A stretch of 64,000 bases of DNA. Source: Thioalkalivibrio thiocyanodenitrificans ARhD 1. GTDB taxonomy: Bacteria > Pseudomonadota > Gammaproteobacteria > Ectothiorhodospirales > Ectothiorhodospiraceae. The stretch spans positions 879,583 through 943,582 of the forward strand of contig NZ_KB900536.1 in assembly GCF_000378965.1 (NCBI RefSeq), read 5' to 3'. Both the position numbers and the translations under genes were made by a program. Shown piece after piece: positions 47,380-56,102 of this stretch (position 1 is the stretch's first letter; every line of letters begins with the position of its first letter). The notes under the pieces are model-generated. The model worked only from the letters and a program-made list of their open reading frames with translations, ran no database searches and had not been told where the DNA came from.

Positions 47380-47574
47380 ATGGCAAGGGTCCGAGACATC
47401 CCCACCATGGACGATGAACTGGACAGTCCTGAATGGACCCAGGAGACCAACGCGGCCCCCCGCACCACCGCCCGCCGTTCCCTGGAGCGGCTGCTGGAGA
47501 AGCGCGCCCTGCGCCGTCAGCTGGAAGACACGTTCGGAGACGACAGCCACGCGCTGAGCGAACTCGACTGGTAA
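47380..47574 (+). CDS. Small charged protein, PA3496-like
   Basis: 64 residues: MARVRDIPTMDDELDSPEW, then a basic helical segment TTARRSLERLLEKRALRRQLEDTFGDD. The acidic N-terminus and RRxxExxLExRxLRxQL helix recall the small PA3496 family of gammaproteobacterial envelope-integrity proteins; the identity is tentative. GC and codon use match neighbours, and a promoter-like sequence precedes it. It is followed within 5 bp by a heptamer array and then by an IS. Confidence 0.6.
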   Translation: MARVRDIPTMDDELDSPEWTQETNAAPRTTARRSLERLLEKRALRRQLEDTFGDDSHALSELDW

Positions 47575-47578
47575 CTCA

Positions 47579-47642
47579 AGTTTGAAGTGTGAATTGGGAA
47601 AGGGGAACTGAAGTTTGAAATGTGAATTGGGAAGTGGGAATA
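47579..47642. repeat. Heptamer array, AGTTTGA / GTGAATT-type
   Basis: About nine 7-bp units with variable first letters but constant period, immediately after the small gene. Confidence 0.85.
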
Positions 47643-47662
47643 AGAAAAAAGGGCGAGCCGCA

Positions 47663-48974
47663 GGGACTGTAATTAAATCTGTGTAACTGCTTGTTTCTGT
47701 TTATGGTAGCTGAAACGGGAGGCAAGCAGATGCAAGAACAAGAGAAGAAGGAGTTGGCGGCGCGCCTGGCCAAGGGGATCAAGACGGAGAAGGATCTCAG
47801 TGATTTCAGCGCTGAGCTGATGAAGCTGGTGGTGGAAACCGCGCTGGGCGCGGAGATGGAGGCGCACCTGGGCTATGCCAAGCACGACCCGGCTGGGCAC
47901 CACAGCGGCAACAGTCGCAACGGATTCAGCCGCAAGACGCTCAAGGGCAGTCACGGGGAGGTCGAGATTGCCACGCCCCGGGATCGCAACGGCAGCTTCG
48001 AGCCGCGGCTGGTGGGCAAGGGCCAGACGCGGCTGACACAGTTTGATGATCAGATCCTGGCGCTCTATGCCCGGGGCATGAGCACGCGCGACATTGTCTC
48101 GGCCTTTGAGCAGATGTACGGGGCGCAAGTGTCTGCGAACCTGGTCTCGCGGGTCACCGAGGCGGTGATCGAGCAGGTTGAGGCCTGGCAGAACCGGGTG
48201 CTCGACGAGGTCTATCCCATTGTTTTTCTGGATTGTGTGGTGCTCAAGGTGCGCCAGGACCGGCGCATGGTGAATAAATCGATGTACCTGGCGCTGGGCA
48301 TCAACACCGAGGGCGAGAAGGAGTTGCTGGGGCTGTGGCTGGCCGAAACCGAGGGGGCGAAGTTCTGGCTCTCGGTGCTCACCGAGCTTCAGAACCGGGG
48401 GGTCAAGGAGATCTTCATCGCCTGCGTGGACGGGCTGAGCGGCTTCCCCGATGCCATCGAGGCGGCCTTCCCCCATGCGCGGGTGCAGCTGTGCATGGTG
48501 CACATGGTGAGAAACAGCGTGCGCTACGTCTCCTGGAAGGAGCGCAAGGCGGTGTGCCGGGACCTGCGCCAGATCTACCACAGCGCGAGCGCCGAGCAGG
48601 CCGAGGCGCAGCTTGCTGCCTTTGAGGCCGTCTGGGGCGAGCGCTATCCCAGCATTGGGCCGATCTGGCGCCGGCACTGGGCACAGGTGATCCCGCTGTT
48701 TGATTATCCGCCCGAGATCCGCAAGGTGACCTACACCACCAACGCCATCGAATCGCTCAACAGCGTCATCCGCAAGGCCACCAAGAACCGGCGTGTCTTC
48801 CCCAGCGATGCCTCGGCGATGAAGGTGGTATTCTTGGCCGTGCAGAGCGCCTCAAAGCGCTGGACCCGGCCCATCCAGAACTGGAAGGCCGCCATGCATC
48901 GATTCGAAATCGAACATGGCGAGCGAATCCGGGCCACTCAGGGATAGGCAGTTACACAAAAAGAATTACAGACT
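47663..48974 (+). mobile_element. IS256-family insertion sequence, copy 2 (1312 bp)
   Basis: Same ends as copy 1. Flanked by the 9-bp direct repeat CGAGCCGCA at 47654-47662 and 48975-48983. Removing one repeat and the element restores AAAGGGCGAGCC-GCA-GGCTCGCCCTTT, a perfect 12-bp-arm palindrome that looks like an intrinsic terminator. The element is therefore inserted through a hairpin loop. Confidence 0.95.
47730..48947 (+). CDS. IS256-family transposase, copy 2
   Basis: 405 residues from ATG 47730, same start choice as copy 1 (the frame also allows 47703 and TTG 47691). Complete DDE motifs as in copy 1. Differs by a few substitutions only, concentrated in the first 100 residues. Confidence 0.95.
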   Translation: MQEQEKKELAARLAKGIKTEKDLSDFSAELMKLVVETALGAEMEAHLGYAKHDPAGHHSGNSRNGFSRKTLKGSHGEVEIATPRDRNGSFEPRLVGKGQTRLTQFDDQILALYARGMSTRDIVSAFEQMYGAQVSANLVSRVTEAVIEQVEAWQNRVLDEVYPIVFLDCVVLKVRQDRRMVNKSMYLALGINTEGEKELLGLWLAETEGAKFWLSVLTELQNRGVKEIFIACVDGLSGFPDAIEAAFPHARVQLCMVHMVRNSVRYVSWKERKAVCRDLRQIYHSASAEQAEAQLAAFEAVWGERYPSIGPIWRRHWAQVIPLFDYPPEIRKVTYTTNAIESLNSVIRKATKNRRVFPSDASAMKVVFLAVQSASKRWTRPIQNWKAAMHRFEIEHGERIRATQG

Positions 48975-49002
48975 CGAGCCGCAGGCTCGCCCTTTCCTTT
49001 TA

Positions 49003-49071
49003 AGTTCCCCCTTCCCAATTCCCCCTTCTCACTTGAGTTCCCCCTTCCCAATTCACACTTCCGACTTCAAC
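49003..49071. repeat. Heptamer array, TTCCCCC/TTCCCAA units, touching purL end
   Basis: About ten 7-bp units on the far side of IS copy 2; the complement of the 47579 array, so IS and heptamers form one repeat-rich block. Its last bases overlap the purL stop region (49067). Confidence 0.85.
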
Positions 49072-52000
49072 AACTCCATTCCCTCGCATTGCGGAACAGC
49101 CGCAGCCACGGCCCGTCCTCGCCCCATTCGGGCGGGTGCCAGGAATGCTGCACGGTGCGCACGACGCGCTCCGGGTGAGGCATCATGATGGTGACCCGGC
49201 CGTCACGGGTGGTAAGGCCGGTGATCCCGGCGGGAGACCCGTTGGGATTCTCCGGATAGTGCTCCGTGACCTGCCCGCGGTTGTCCACGTAGCGTAGCGC
49301 CACACCCGGCGCGGACGCGGCATCTCCGCCGTCGAAGACCACCCTGCCCTCACCGTGGGCCACGGCCACGGGCAGCCTTGAACCCGCCATGCCCGCCAGC
49401 AGGATGGACGGACTCTCTGTCACCTCCACGAGGGACAGGCGCGCCTCGAACTGCTCGGAGCGGTTGCGCAGGAAGCGCGGCCACTGGTCGGCCCCCGGGA
49501 TCAGATCCTTGAGCTGCGAGAACATCTGGCAGCCGTTGCACACGCCAAGGGCAAAGCTGTCCTCGCGCTCGAAGAAGGCCTGGAAGACCTCCCGGCCCCG
49601 GGGATTGAAGAGGATGGAGCGGGCCCAGCCGCCCCCCGCGCCCAGTACGTCGCCGTAGGAGAAGCCGCCGCAGGCCGCCAGCCCGCGAAAACCCGACAGC
49701 TCCAGGCGGCCCGACAGAATGTCGGTCATGTGCACGTCCACGCTCTCGAACCCCGCCTTGTGGAAGGCGGCCGCCATCTCGATCTGGCCGTTCACCCCCT
49801 GCTCGCGGAGGATCGCCACCCGCGGGCGGGCACCGGTGTTCACGTAGGGGGCGACCACGTCCTCGCCCGGATCAAAGGCAAGCACAGGCGACAGCCCCGG
49901 ATCGTCAACGTCGGAGATCCGCTCGAACTCCTCACGGGCGCAGTCCGGGTTGTCGCGCAGTGCCTGCATGCGGTAACTGGTCTCTGACCAGGCGGCCTGA
50001 AGCTCCGCCCGGGGTGCCCTGAACAGGTCCTGCCTGCCGTGGCAAAACCGAAGCTCATCGGCGTCATTGAGACTGCCGATCACGTGGCTGTGATGTCCCA
50101 GCTCCGCCTCGCGCAGCACGGAAAGCACCTCCTCGGTATTCTCGTGGCGCACCTGGATGACGATCCCCAGCTCCTCGGTAAACAGCGCCGCCAGCGGGTC
50201 CGCACCCAGATCATCCAGGTGCAGCGTCACGCCGGTGTGCCCGGCAAAGGCCATCTCGCAGACCGTCGCCATGAGTCCGCCGTCAGAGCGGTCATGGAGC
50301 GCCAGCAGATACCCGCCCCTGCTCAACTCGCGCACCGCCCCGAAACAGCGCACGAGCATGTCCGGATCATCCAGGTCCGGCGGGTGGTGGCCCACCTGCT
50401 TGTACGCCTGGGCCAGCGCCGAGCCCGCCAGGCGATTGCGCCCCTTGCCCAGGTCGACGAGGATCAGGTCAGTTTCGCCCGGCTCCGTGCGCAGCATAGG
50501 CGTGAGCGTGCGGCGGATGTCCGCCACCGGCGCGAACCCCGTGACGATGAGCGACACCGGCGCGGTCATGACCTGCTCGCCCGCCCCGTCCCGCCACACG
50601 GTCTTCATGGACAACGAGTCCTTGCCCACGGGGATGGCGATACCCAGCCGCGGACACAACTCCTCGCCCACCGCCTTGACCGTGTCGAACAGCGCCGCGT
50701 CCTCACCGGCATGTCCCGCCGCGGCCATCCAGTTGGCGGACAGGCAGATGCGTCCGATGCGATCGATGTCCGCGGCCATCAGGTTGGTGACGGTCTCGCC
50801 GATGGCCATGCGCCCGGAGGCCGCCGGATTCACCAGGGCGATGGGCGCGCGTTCGCCCATGGCCATGGCCTCGCCGGTGTAGCCGGTGTGATCCGTAGCG
50901 GTGACAGCCACGTCCGACACCGGCACCTGCCACGGCCCCACCATCTGGTCGCGCGCCACCAGCCCCGTGACGGTACGGTCGCCGATGGTGATCAGAAACC
51001 CCTTGGATGCCACCGAGGGCAGACGCAGCACGCGGTGCACCGCGTCGGCCGGATCCAGCCCGGCGGTCTCGAACTCCGGCTTGTGGAAAGTCTTGTGGTG
51101 CACCTCGCGCAGCATCTTCGGCGGCTTGCCCAGCAGCACCTCCATGGGCAGGTCCACCGGCTCGTTGCGGAACAGCCCGTCCCCCACCAGCAGGTGCTGG
51201 TCGGCCGTCGCTGTGCCGATCACGGCGAAGGGTGCACGCTCCCGCTCGCACAGGGCGGTGAAGGCGTCCAGGCGTTCCGGATCGATGGCCAGCACGTAGC
51301 GCTCCTGGGCCTCGTTGCACCAGATCTCCATGGGCGACATGCCCGGCTCGTCGGAGGGCACCGTGCGCAGCTCGATGGCACCGCCCCGGCCGGCGTCGTT
51401 GAGGATCTCCGGTACCGCGTTGGACAGCCCGCCCGCACCCACGTCATGGATGGACAGGATGGGATTGGCGGCACCCATGGCGGTGCAGCGATCGATGACC
51501 TCCTGGCAGCGGCGCTCCATCTCCGGGTTGCCCCGCTGCACCGACGCGAAGTCGAGATCCTCCGCGCTCTCGCCGCTGGCCACCGAAGAGGCCGCCCCGC
51601 CGCCCAGCCCGATGAGCATGGCCGGTCCGCCCAGCACTACCACCGGCGTACCCTCGGGCAGGGCATGCTTCTCCACGTGCTCGGGGCGGATGCTGCCGAG
51701 ACCGCCGGCGATCATGATGGGCTTGTGGTAACCGCGCAGTTGGCTGCCGCCTGGGCCCGGCACCCGCTCCTCGAAGGTGCGGAAATAACCGGCCAGGGCC
51801 GGGCGGCCGAACTCGTTGTTGAAGGCCGCCGCGCCGATGGGCCCGTCCAGCATGATGCGCAGCGCGCTCTCGATGCGCCCCGGCCTGCCGTGATCCGTCT
51901 CCCAGGGCTGTTCGAAGCCCGGGATGCGCAGGTTGGACACGGAAAACCCCGTGAGCCCCGCCTTGGGCTTGGAGCCCCGGCCGGTGGCACCCTCGTCGCG

Positions 52001-52936
52001 GATCTCGCCGCCCGCACCGGTGGCTGCCCCCGGGAAGGGCGAGATCGCTGTAGGGTGGTTATGGGTCTCCACCTTCATGACGATGGGCAGATCCATCTCC
52101 TCGGCGCGGTAGGCGGCGGTGTCCGGGTCGGGCATGAAACGCATGCCGCGCGCGCCCTCCATGACCGCGGCATTGTCCCGGTAGGCGGACAGGATGCCCC
52201 GGGGCGAACGGGCATGGGTGTTGCGGATCATGGCGAAAAGGGTTTTCTCCTGCGCCTTGCCGTCGATGATCCAGTCCGCGTTGAAGATCTTGTGGCGGCA
52301 GTGCTCGGAATTGGCCTGCGCGAACATCATCAGTTCCACGTCGGTGGGCGCCCGGCCCAACGCGCCATAGGCCTCGGCCAGGTAGTCGATCTCCTCGTCG
52401 GACAGGGCAAGACCCATCTCCGCGTTGGTCCGCCTCAGCGCCCCTGGTGCGTCGTCCCCCAGCTCGATCACCCCCACCGGGGCGGGCTCATGGTGCAAGA
52501 ACATCCGCTCGGCCTCGGCGACATCGAACAGCACCGTCTCGGTCATGCGGTCGTGGAGAAAACCGGCCAGCCGGCGCCGGACCTGCGCATCCGGACCGGG
52601 GCCCTCCAGCCGGTAGAAGATGCCCCGCTCGATACGCCGCACGGCCCCGTCCAGCCCGCAGTGGTGCGCGATATCCGTGGCCTTGCTGGACCAAGGGGAG
52701 ACGGTGCCCAGACGGGGCACCACCAGGAAATCGAACTCCACCGTCCCCTCACCGGAGGTCTCCAGCAGGGCATCCAGCACCAGCCGCTCGGCCGCCGTCA
52801 GCGCCCGTTCCGGATCCACAAAATAGACGAAGCGCGCGGTGAGCCCCTGCACCGACGATTCGGCGTCCCGGAGCGTGCCCAGCAGGCGTTCGAGACGGAA
52901 GTCGGACAGGGCGGGCGCCCCAGGCAGAAACAGCAT
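49067..52936 (-). CDS. purL: Phosphoribosylformylglycinamidine synthase PurL (single-chain)
   Basis: 1289 residues, normal for the large gammaproteobacterial PurL. N-terminal domain, linker [16 protein letters not shown] synthase catalytic region with [45 protein letters not shown], the pseudo-repeat with ATP-binding lobes, and a C-terminal glutamine amidotransferase with nucleophile C1133 ([13 protein letters not shown]) and HGEGR. Converts FGAR and glutamine to FGAM in purine synthesis. The C-terminal last residues (NAREWSC) end next to a heptamer array. It diverges from ssrA, 130 bp away. Confidence 0.96.
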   Translation of the reverse strand: MLFLPGAPALSDFRLERLLGTLRDAESSVQGLTARFVYFVDPERALTAAERLVLDALLETSGEGTVEFDFLVVPRLGTVSPWSSKATDIAHHCGLDGAVRRIERGIFYRLEGPGPDAQVRRRLAGFLHDRMTETVLFDVAEAERMFLHHEPAPVGVIELGDDAPGALRRTNAEMGLALSDEEIDYLAEAYGALGRAPTDVELMMFAQANSEHCRHKIFNADWIIDGKAQEKTLFAMIRNTHARSPRGILSAYRDNAAVMEGARGMRFMPDPDTAAYRAEEMDLPIVMKVETHNHPTAISPFPGAATGAGGEIRDEGATGRGSKPKAGLTGFSVSNLRIPGFEQPWETDHGRPGRIESALRIMLDGPIGAAAFNNEFGRPALAGYFRTFEERVPGPGGSQLRGYHKPIMIAGGLGSIRPEHVEKHALPEGTPVVVLGGPAMLIGLGGGAASSVASGESAEDLDFASVQRGNPEMERRCQEVIDRCTAMGAANPILSIHDVGAGGLSNAVPEILNDAGRGGAIELRTVPSDEPGMSPMEIWCNEAQERYVLAIDPERLDAFTALCERERAPFAVIGTATADQHLLVGDGLFRNEPVDLPMEVLLGKPPKMLREVHHKTFHKPEFETAGLDPADAVHRVLRLPSVASKGFLITIGDRTVTGLVARDQMVGPWQVPVSDVAVTATDHTGYTGEAMAMGERAPIALVNPAASGRMAIGETVTNLMAADIDRIGRICLSANWMAAAGHAGEDAALFDTVKAVGEELCPRLGIAIPVGKDSLSMKTVWRDGAGEQVMTAPVSLIVTGFAPVADIRRTLTPMLRTEPGETDLILVDLGKGRNRLAGSALAQAYKQVGHHPPDLDDPDMLVRCFGAVRELSRGGYLLALHDRSDGGLMATVCEMAFAGHTGVTLHLDDLGADPLAALFTEELGIVIQVRHENTEEVLSVLREAELGHHSHVIGSLNDADELRFCHGRQDLFRAPRAELQAAWSETSYRMQALRDNPDCAREEFERISDVDDPGLSPVLAFDPGEDVVAPYVNTGARPRVAILREQGVNGQIEMAAAFHKAGFESVDVHMTDILSGRLELSGFRGLAACGGFSYGDVLGAGGGWARSILFNPRGREVFQAFFEREDSFALGVCNGCQMFSQLKDLIPGADQWPRFLRNRSEQFEARLSLVEVTESPSILLAGMAGSRLPVAVAHGEGRVVFDGGDAASAPGVALRYVDNRGQVTEHYPENPNGSPAGITGLTTRDGRVTIMMPHPERVVRTVQHSWHPPEWGEDGPWLRLFRNAREWSC

Positions 52937-53065
52937 TGCAGACCCCAGGAAAGGCTGTGGATTGAAGGCCGCCTATGATACTGTAAAGGCCTGTCCGCGG
53001 CACCGTCGGAAGCGATGCCGGAGGGGAACTTCCGCGGACAGGGCTGGTCTATTCGAACAGCCAAT

Positions 53066-53695
53066 GGGGGCGACCTGGCTTCGACGTGGGTCACGAAACC
53101 CGAGGTGCATGCCGAGGAGACAGCTTCCCTCGTAAAACCAGCTGTAACGCTATAGTTGCCAACGACGACAACTACGCTCTGGCTGCGTAAAACCAGCTGG
53201 ACCTTCGACTGGACTTGCTTGTGGGTCCTACTTGAAGGTCATCGCACACAAGCTCGCGGAGCGGACTCGCCCGGGTCTTAACCGTTAAACCTGATCGGGA
53301 TCGCGTCTGGGTATCCTGTCCGTCGGAGACTCAGTCGTAAAATTAAACGACGGCTCTAAGCATGTAGTATCCGAGGATGTAGGTCTCGCGGACGCGGGTT
53401 CGATTAACACAATGGTCGCCTCTACCCGTAAGGGTAGAGTGAAAACGGGGCTCACATCGGTGGACCCTACGGCAGGGCAACCTGCTACGGCAACACCGAG
53501 GGGTAGGAAGAGGGCCAACCTCAGGCCTGCCCTGTAGAGACTCATAGACCGGCTGAGTTCATGGGAACGGAGCCGGCACTAGGATTCGCGGAAACATTGC
53601 ACCGCGGATAACACGCCCCGCATCCTGGAAACAGGATGAAGGTATAGTCCAGCCCATATCGAAAGATATGGATCACTGTCCCGCCGCCTCCACCA
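53066..53695 (+). ncRNA. ssrA: tmRNA (ssrA), interrupted by a group I intron in the T-loop
   Basis: The 5' end GGGGGCG (53066-53072) pairs with CGCCTCC near the 3' end to form the acceptor stem; CCA is encoded at 53693-53695. The tag frame at 53158-53190 encodes ANDDNYALAA and a stop, close to the E. coli ANDENYALAA tag. The D-loop-like and AAACC-type regions, the pseudoknot area and GGACGCGGGTTCGAT follow. Exon 1 is 53066-53404 and exon 2 is 53679-53695. Joined, they give the T-arm GCGGG-TTCGATT-CCCGC with a normal 7-base loop. Mature RNA would be about 356 nt. tmRNA rescues stalled ribosomes and tags truncated proteins. Confidence 0.95.
53405..53678 (+). other. Group I self-splicing intron within ssrA (274 nt)
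   Basis: Boundaries follow group I rules: exon ends in U (53404) and intron ends in G (53678). P1 can be drawn as 53401-53406 with 53413-53418, with the required U-G pair U404-G415 at the splice site. P2 is a 7-bp stem TCTACCC/GGGTAGA. A GACT/AGTC P7-like pairing (GTAGAGACTC and GGTATAGTCC) flanks a GAAA-capped hairpin CATCCTG-GAAA-CAGGATG, and a second GAAA hairpin CATATC-GAAA-GATATG (P9-like) precedes the 3' splice site. The subgroup is unassigned. No endonuclease frame lies inside it. Self-splicing is predicted from these pairings, not proven. Confidence 0.88.
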
Positions 53696-53704
53696 ACCCT
53701 GAAA

Positions 53705-53734
53705 ACCCTGGCCGGAAACGGCCAGGGTTTTTTT
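53705..53734 (+). terminator. Intrinsic terminator of ssrA
   Basis: ACCCTGGCCG-GAAA-CGGCCAGGGT followed by a run of seven T. It starts 9 bp after the encoded CCA. Confidence 0.92.
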
Positions 53735-53782
53735 GTGGCGCTATACTCGGTCCCACAGGACATGGGCCAAAGGGTTACACGG

Positions 53783-54088
53783 ATGAACCTTGAAGACCTG
53801 GCCGCGATACACGCCGCCTACATCGCAGGACTGATCGACGGGGAAGGCACCATCACCCTCACCCGAAAGCATCGAAACGAAAACCGTCAGCTCGCGGTAA
53901 CCATCAGCAGCACGGAGCGAAATCTTCTGGAATTCGTCAAGGAAACCCTCGGCGTCGGAAAGATTACCCGGATTCGAAACCGCGGTGCTCAGCATCAAGC
54001 CGATTGACGATGGGTGATCATCTGCCTGACCGCGGATAGTCGGCGGGATATGCAGCCGCTGCTGGCGGGACGGCTGTTGGGGAGGTGA
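53783..54088 (+). pseudogene. LAGLIDADG homing endonuclease remnant, broken by an in-frame TGA
   Basis: Starts MNLEDLAAIHAAYIAGLIDGEGTITLTRKHRNEN; AGLIDGEG is the LAGLIDADG helix with the catalytic acid in place. The frame reads ISSTERNLLEFVKETLGVGKITRIRNRGAQHQAD and then meets TGA at 54005-54007. Beyond it the same frame continues without a shift for 26 codons (RWVIICLTADSRRDMQPLLAGRLLGR) to TGA at 54086-54088, resembling the usual end of such single-motif enzymes. It therefore looks like a recently inactivated gene. It lies outside the intron and beyond the ssrA terminator, 88 bp after the tmRNA 3' end. It may have helped mobilise the intron. Confidence 0.8.
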
Positions 54089-54333
54089 CCGTCCCTGACC
54101 AACCCGCACCCACCTGCCTCTGCCAAATGCCTGCGATACGCTCGGTGTGACACGCTGGTGTCGCACTTTTTACCCAAGACGTCCGACGTCAAGATATGAA
54201 GACGCGCGCATTGGCAGGCCGCGGTCTTGTAGCGCCGCGGCCGAGGCACCCTGTTTCAGGCTCCTCAACGTTCCCGGCGGATGCGATCATCACGGAGGAT
54301 CCAGGGACATCCGCGCGATGACCTACACCCCAT

Positions 54334-54403
54334 GTAGGAGCCCACTCCCGTGGGCGATCCTGCCCAGGCCAAACCCCTTTCGCCCGGGGGACCGGGCTCC
54401 TAC
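54334..54403. repeat. REP-like palindrome, GTAGGAGCCC family
   Basis: Left arm GTAGGAGCCCACTCCCGTGG; right arm ending GGACCGGGCTCCTAC. First of a direct pair in the 404-bp gap 54089-54492; the first 240 bp of that gap show nothing recognisable. Confidence 0.9.
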
Positions 54404-54425
54404 ACGCGTGTGCCTCGATCCCCCT

Positions 54426-54496
54426 GTAGGAGCCCACTCCCGTGGGCGATCCTGCCCAAGCGAAACTCCCTTTCGCCCGGGGGACCGGGCTCCTAC
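54426..54496. repeat. REP-like palindrome, GTAGGAGCCC family, overlapping manC stop
   Basis: Second, almost identical copy. Its last bases (CTAC) contain the complement of the manC TAG stop at 54493-54495, so the repeat sets the end of the protein. Confidence 0.9.
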
Positions 54497-55968
54497 GAAC
54501 GCCCGTAGGCATCCTCAAAACGCACGATGTCGTCCTCGCCCAGATAGGCCCCGGACTGCACCTCGATCAGTTCCAGCGGGATGCGTCCCGGATTCTCCAG
54601 GCGGTGCTTCACGCCGATGGGAATGAAGGTGGATTCGTTCTCGCTCAGCATGAATACCTCCCCGTCCCGGGTGATGCGCGCCGTACCGCGCACCACCACC
54701 CAGTGCTCGGCGCGGTGATGGTGCAACTGCAGGGAAAGCCTTGCCCCCGGCTTGACCGTGATGCGCTTGACCCGGAAGCGTTCCGCCGAATCGATGCACT
54801 CGTACGTGCCCCAGGGGCGCGCCACGCATCGGTGATCGAGGGCCTCCTCGCGATCCGCCTCGCGCAGGCGGTCGACGATCCGCTTCACATCCTCGGTGCG
54901 CGACTTGTCCATGACCAGCAGCGCATCGCCGGTCTCCACGATGATCAGGTCCTCCACACCCACCGCCGCCACCAGCCGCCGGCCGGCGTGCACGAAGGTG
55001 TTGCGCACACCCTCGGCAAGCACATCCCCGTGGAACACGTTGCCGGCCGCGTCCTGCCCGCCCGCCTCCCGGAGGGCGCTCCAGGAACCCACGTCGCTCC
55101 AGCCCGCATCCAACGGCACCACCACGGCCCGGTCGGTCTTCTCCATGACCGCGTAATCGATGGAATCCGCGCGGCAGCGGGCAAAGGCCTCCTCATCGAC
55201 GCGCAGAAAATCCCGGTCCCGCTCCTGCCCGGCGAGCGCCTCCCGGCAGGCCTCCAGGATGTCCGGTGCGTGCCGCTCCAGTGCCTCCAGGTAAGCGGAG
55301 GCCCGGAACAGGAACATGCCGCTGTTCCAGAAGTAATCGCCCGAGGCCAGATACCGCCCGGCGGTCGCCGCGTCGGGCTTCTCGACGAACCCGGCCACTG
55401 GATACGGTCCGTGGTTTGAAGGCGGTCCGTTGTCAATTGTCCGTGGTCCGTCGCTTTTCAACAACTGACCACTGACCACTGACCACTGACCGCTCTTATC
55501 AACCCGTATGTATCCGTAACCCGTATGGGCGGACGCCGGCACCACCCCGAAGGTGACCAGCATCCCCGCCCTGGCCGGTTCCAGCCCAACGGACAGGGCC
55601 TTGTGGAAGTCCTCCACGTCCCGTATCACGTGGTCGGCGGGCATCACCAGCAGCATCGCATCCGACTCCGCCTGGCTCAGCGCGGCCAGCGCCACCGCCG
55701 GTGCCGTGTTGCGGCCCACGGGCTCCAGCAGGATCGTGCCCGGATCCTCCGACACCGTGCGAAGCTGCTCCGCCACCAGGAAACGGTGCGCTTCGTTGCA
55801 CACCACCAGGGGGGCACCGACACCGGGATACCCGCGGATGCGCTCCACGGTGGACTGCAGCAGCGTGCGATCCTCCCGGACCAGGGGCAGGAACTGCTTC
55901 GGATACAGTGCCCGGGACAAGGGCCATAAACGGGTACCCGACCCACCGCTGAGAATGACAGGAATCAC
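54493..55968 (-). CDS. manC: Mannose-1-phosphate guanylyltransferase / mannose-6-phosphate isomerase (ManC/AlgA type)
   Basis: 491 residues from GTG at 55968. N-terminal nucleotidyltransferase with the GGSGTRLWPLSR signature, FLPLVREDRTLLQST and VMPADHVI; C-terminal cupin (residues ~370-480) with the PWGTYECID and HHHRAEHWVVVRGTARI isomerase motifs. Makes GDP-mannose for exopolysaccharide. About 31 residues near 157-188 (KSGQWSVVSGQLLKSDGPRT...) are absent from the family pattern GYGYIR...YPVAGFVEKPD and are encoded by a heptamer cassette inserted in frame; the surrounding domain is intact. The stop is supplied by a palindromic repeat. Confidence 0.92.
   Translation of the reverse strand: MIPVILSGGSGTRLWPLSRALYPKQFLPLVREDRTLLQSTVERIRGYPGVGAPLVVCNEAHRFLVAEQLRTVSEDPGTILLEPVGRNTAPAVALAALSQAESDAMLLVMPADHVIRDVEDFHKALSVGLEPARAGMLVTFGVVPASAHTGYGYIRVDKSGQWSVVSGQLLKSDGPRTIDNGPPSNHGPYPVAGFVEKPDAATAGRYLASGDYFWNSGMFLFRASAYLEALERHAPDILEACREALAGQERDRDFLRVDEEAFARCRADSIDYAVMEKTDRAVVVPLDAGWSDVGSWSALREAGGQDAAGNVFHGDVLAEGVRNTFVHAGRRLVAAVGVEDLIIVETGDALLVMDKSRTEDVKRIVDRLREADREEALDHRCVARPWGTYECIDSAERFRVKRITVKPGARLSLQLHHHRAEHWVVVRGTARITRDGEVFMLSENESTFIPIGVKHRLENPGRIPLELIEVQSGAYLGEDDIVRFEDAYGRS
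55404..55498. repeat. Heptamer cassette inside manC
   Basis: GTCAGTG-type heptamers, then GTCAGTTGTTGAAAAGCGAC and ACGGACC-type heptamers when read on the coding strand. The centre matches the intergenic cassette at 55986. It preserves the manC frame and is oriented so that it has no stop codons. Confidence 0.9.
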
Positions 55969-55985
55969 AAAGGAGGCTCCTTAAA

Positions 55986-56101
55986 GGCTGTCAGTTGTCA
56001 GTTGTCCGTTGTCCGTTGTCAGTTGTTGAAAGCGACGGACCACGGACCACGGACAACGGACCGCCTTTAAACAACTGACAACTGACAACTGACAACGGAC
56101 C
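55986..56101. repeat. Heptamer cassette between manC and wcaJ-like gene
   Basis: TTGTCAG/TTGTCCG heptamers, the core GTTGTTGAAAGCGACGGACC, ACGGACC heptamers and AACTGAC heptamers; overall an imperfect long inverted repeat. It shares its centre with the copy inside manC 500 bp away. Confidence 0.9.
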
Positions 56102-56102
56102 A

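Noticed and set aside
50039-52978. A 979-codon open frame antisense to purL
   Set aside because: It is a shadow of high-GC codon structure; the opposite strand encodes a complete, motif-rich PurL and this translation has low-complexity H/R/G-rich composition.
53066-53695. Two-piece (permuted) tmRNA
   Set aside because: Order of 5' acceptor, tag and 3' CCA is normal; the break in the T-loop follows group I splice-site rules instead.
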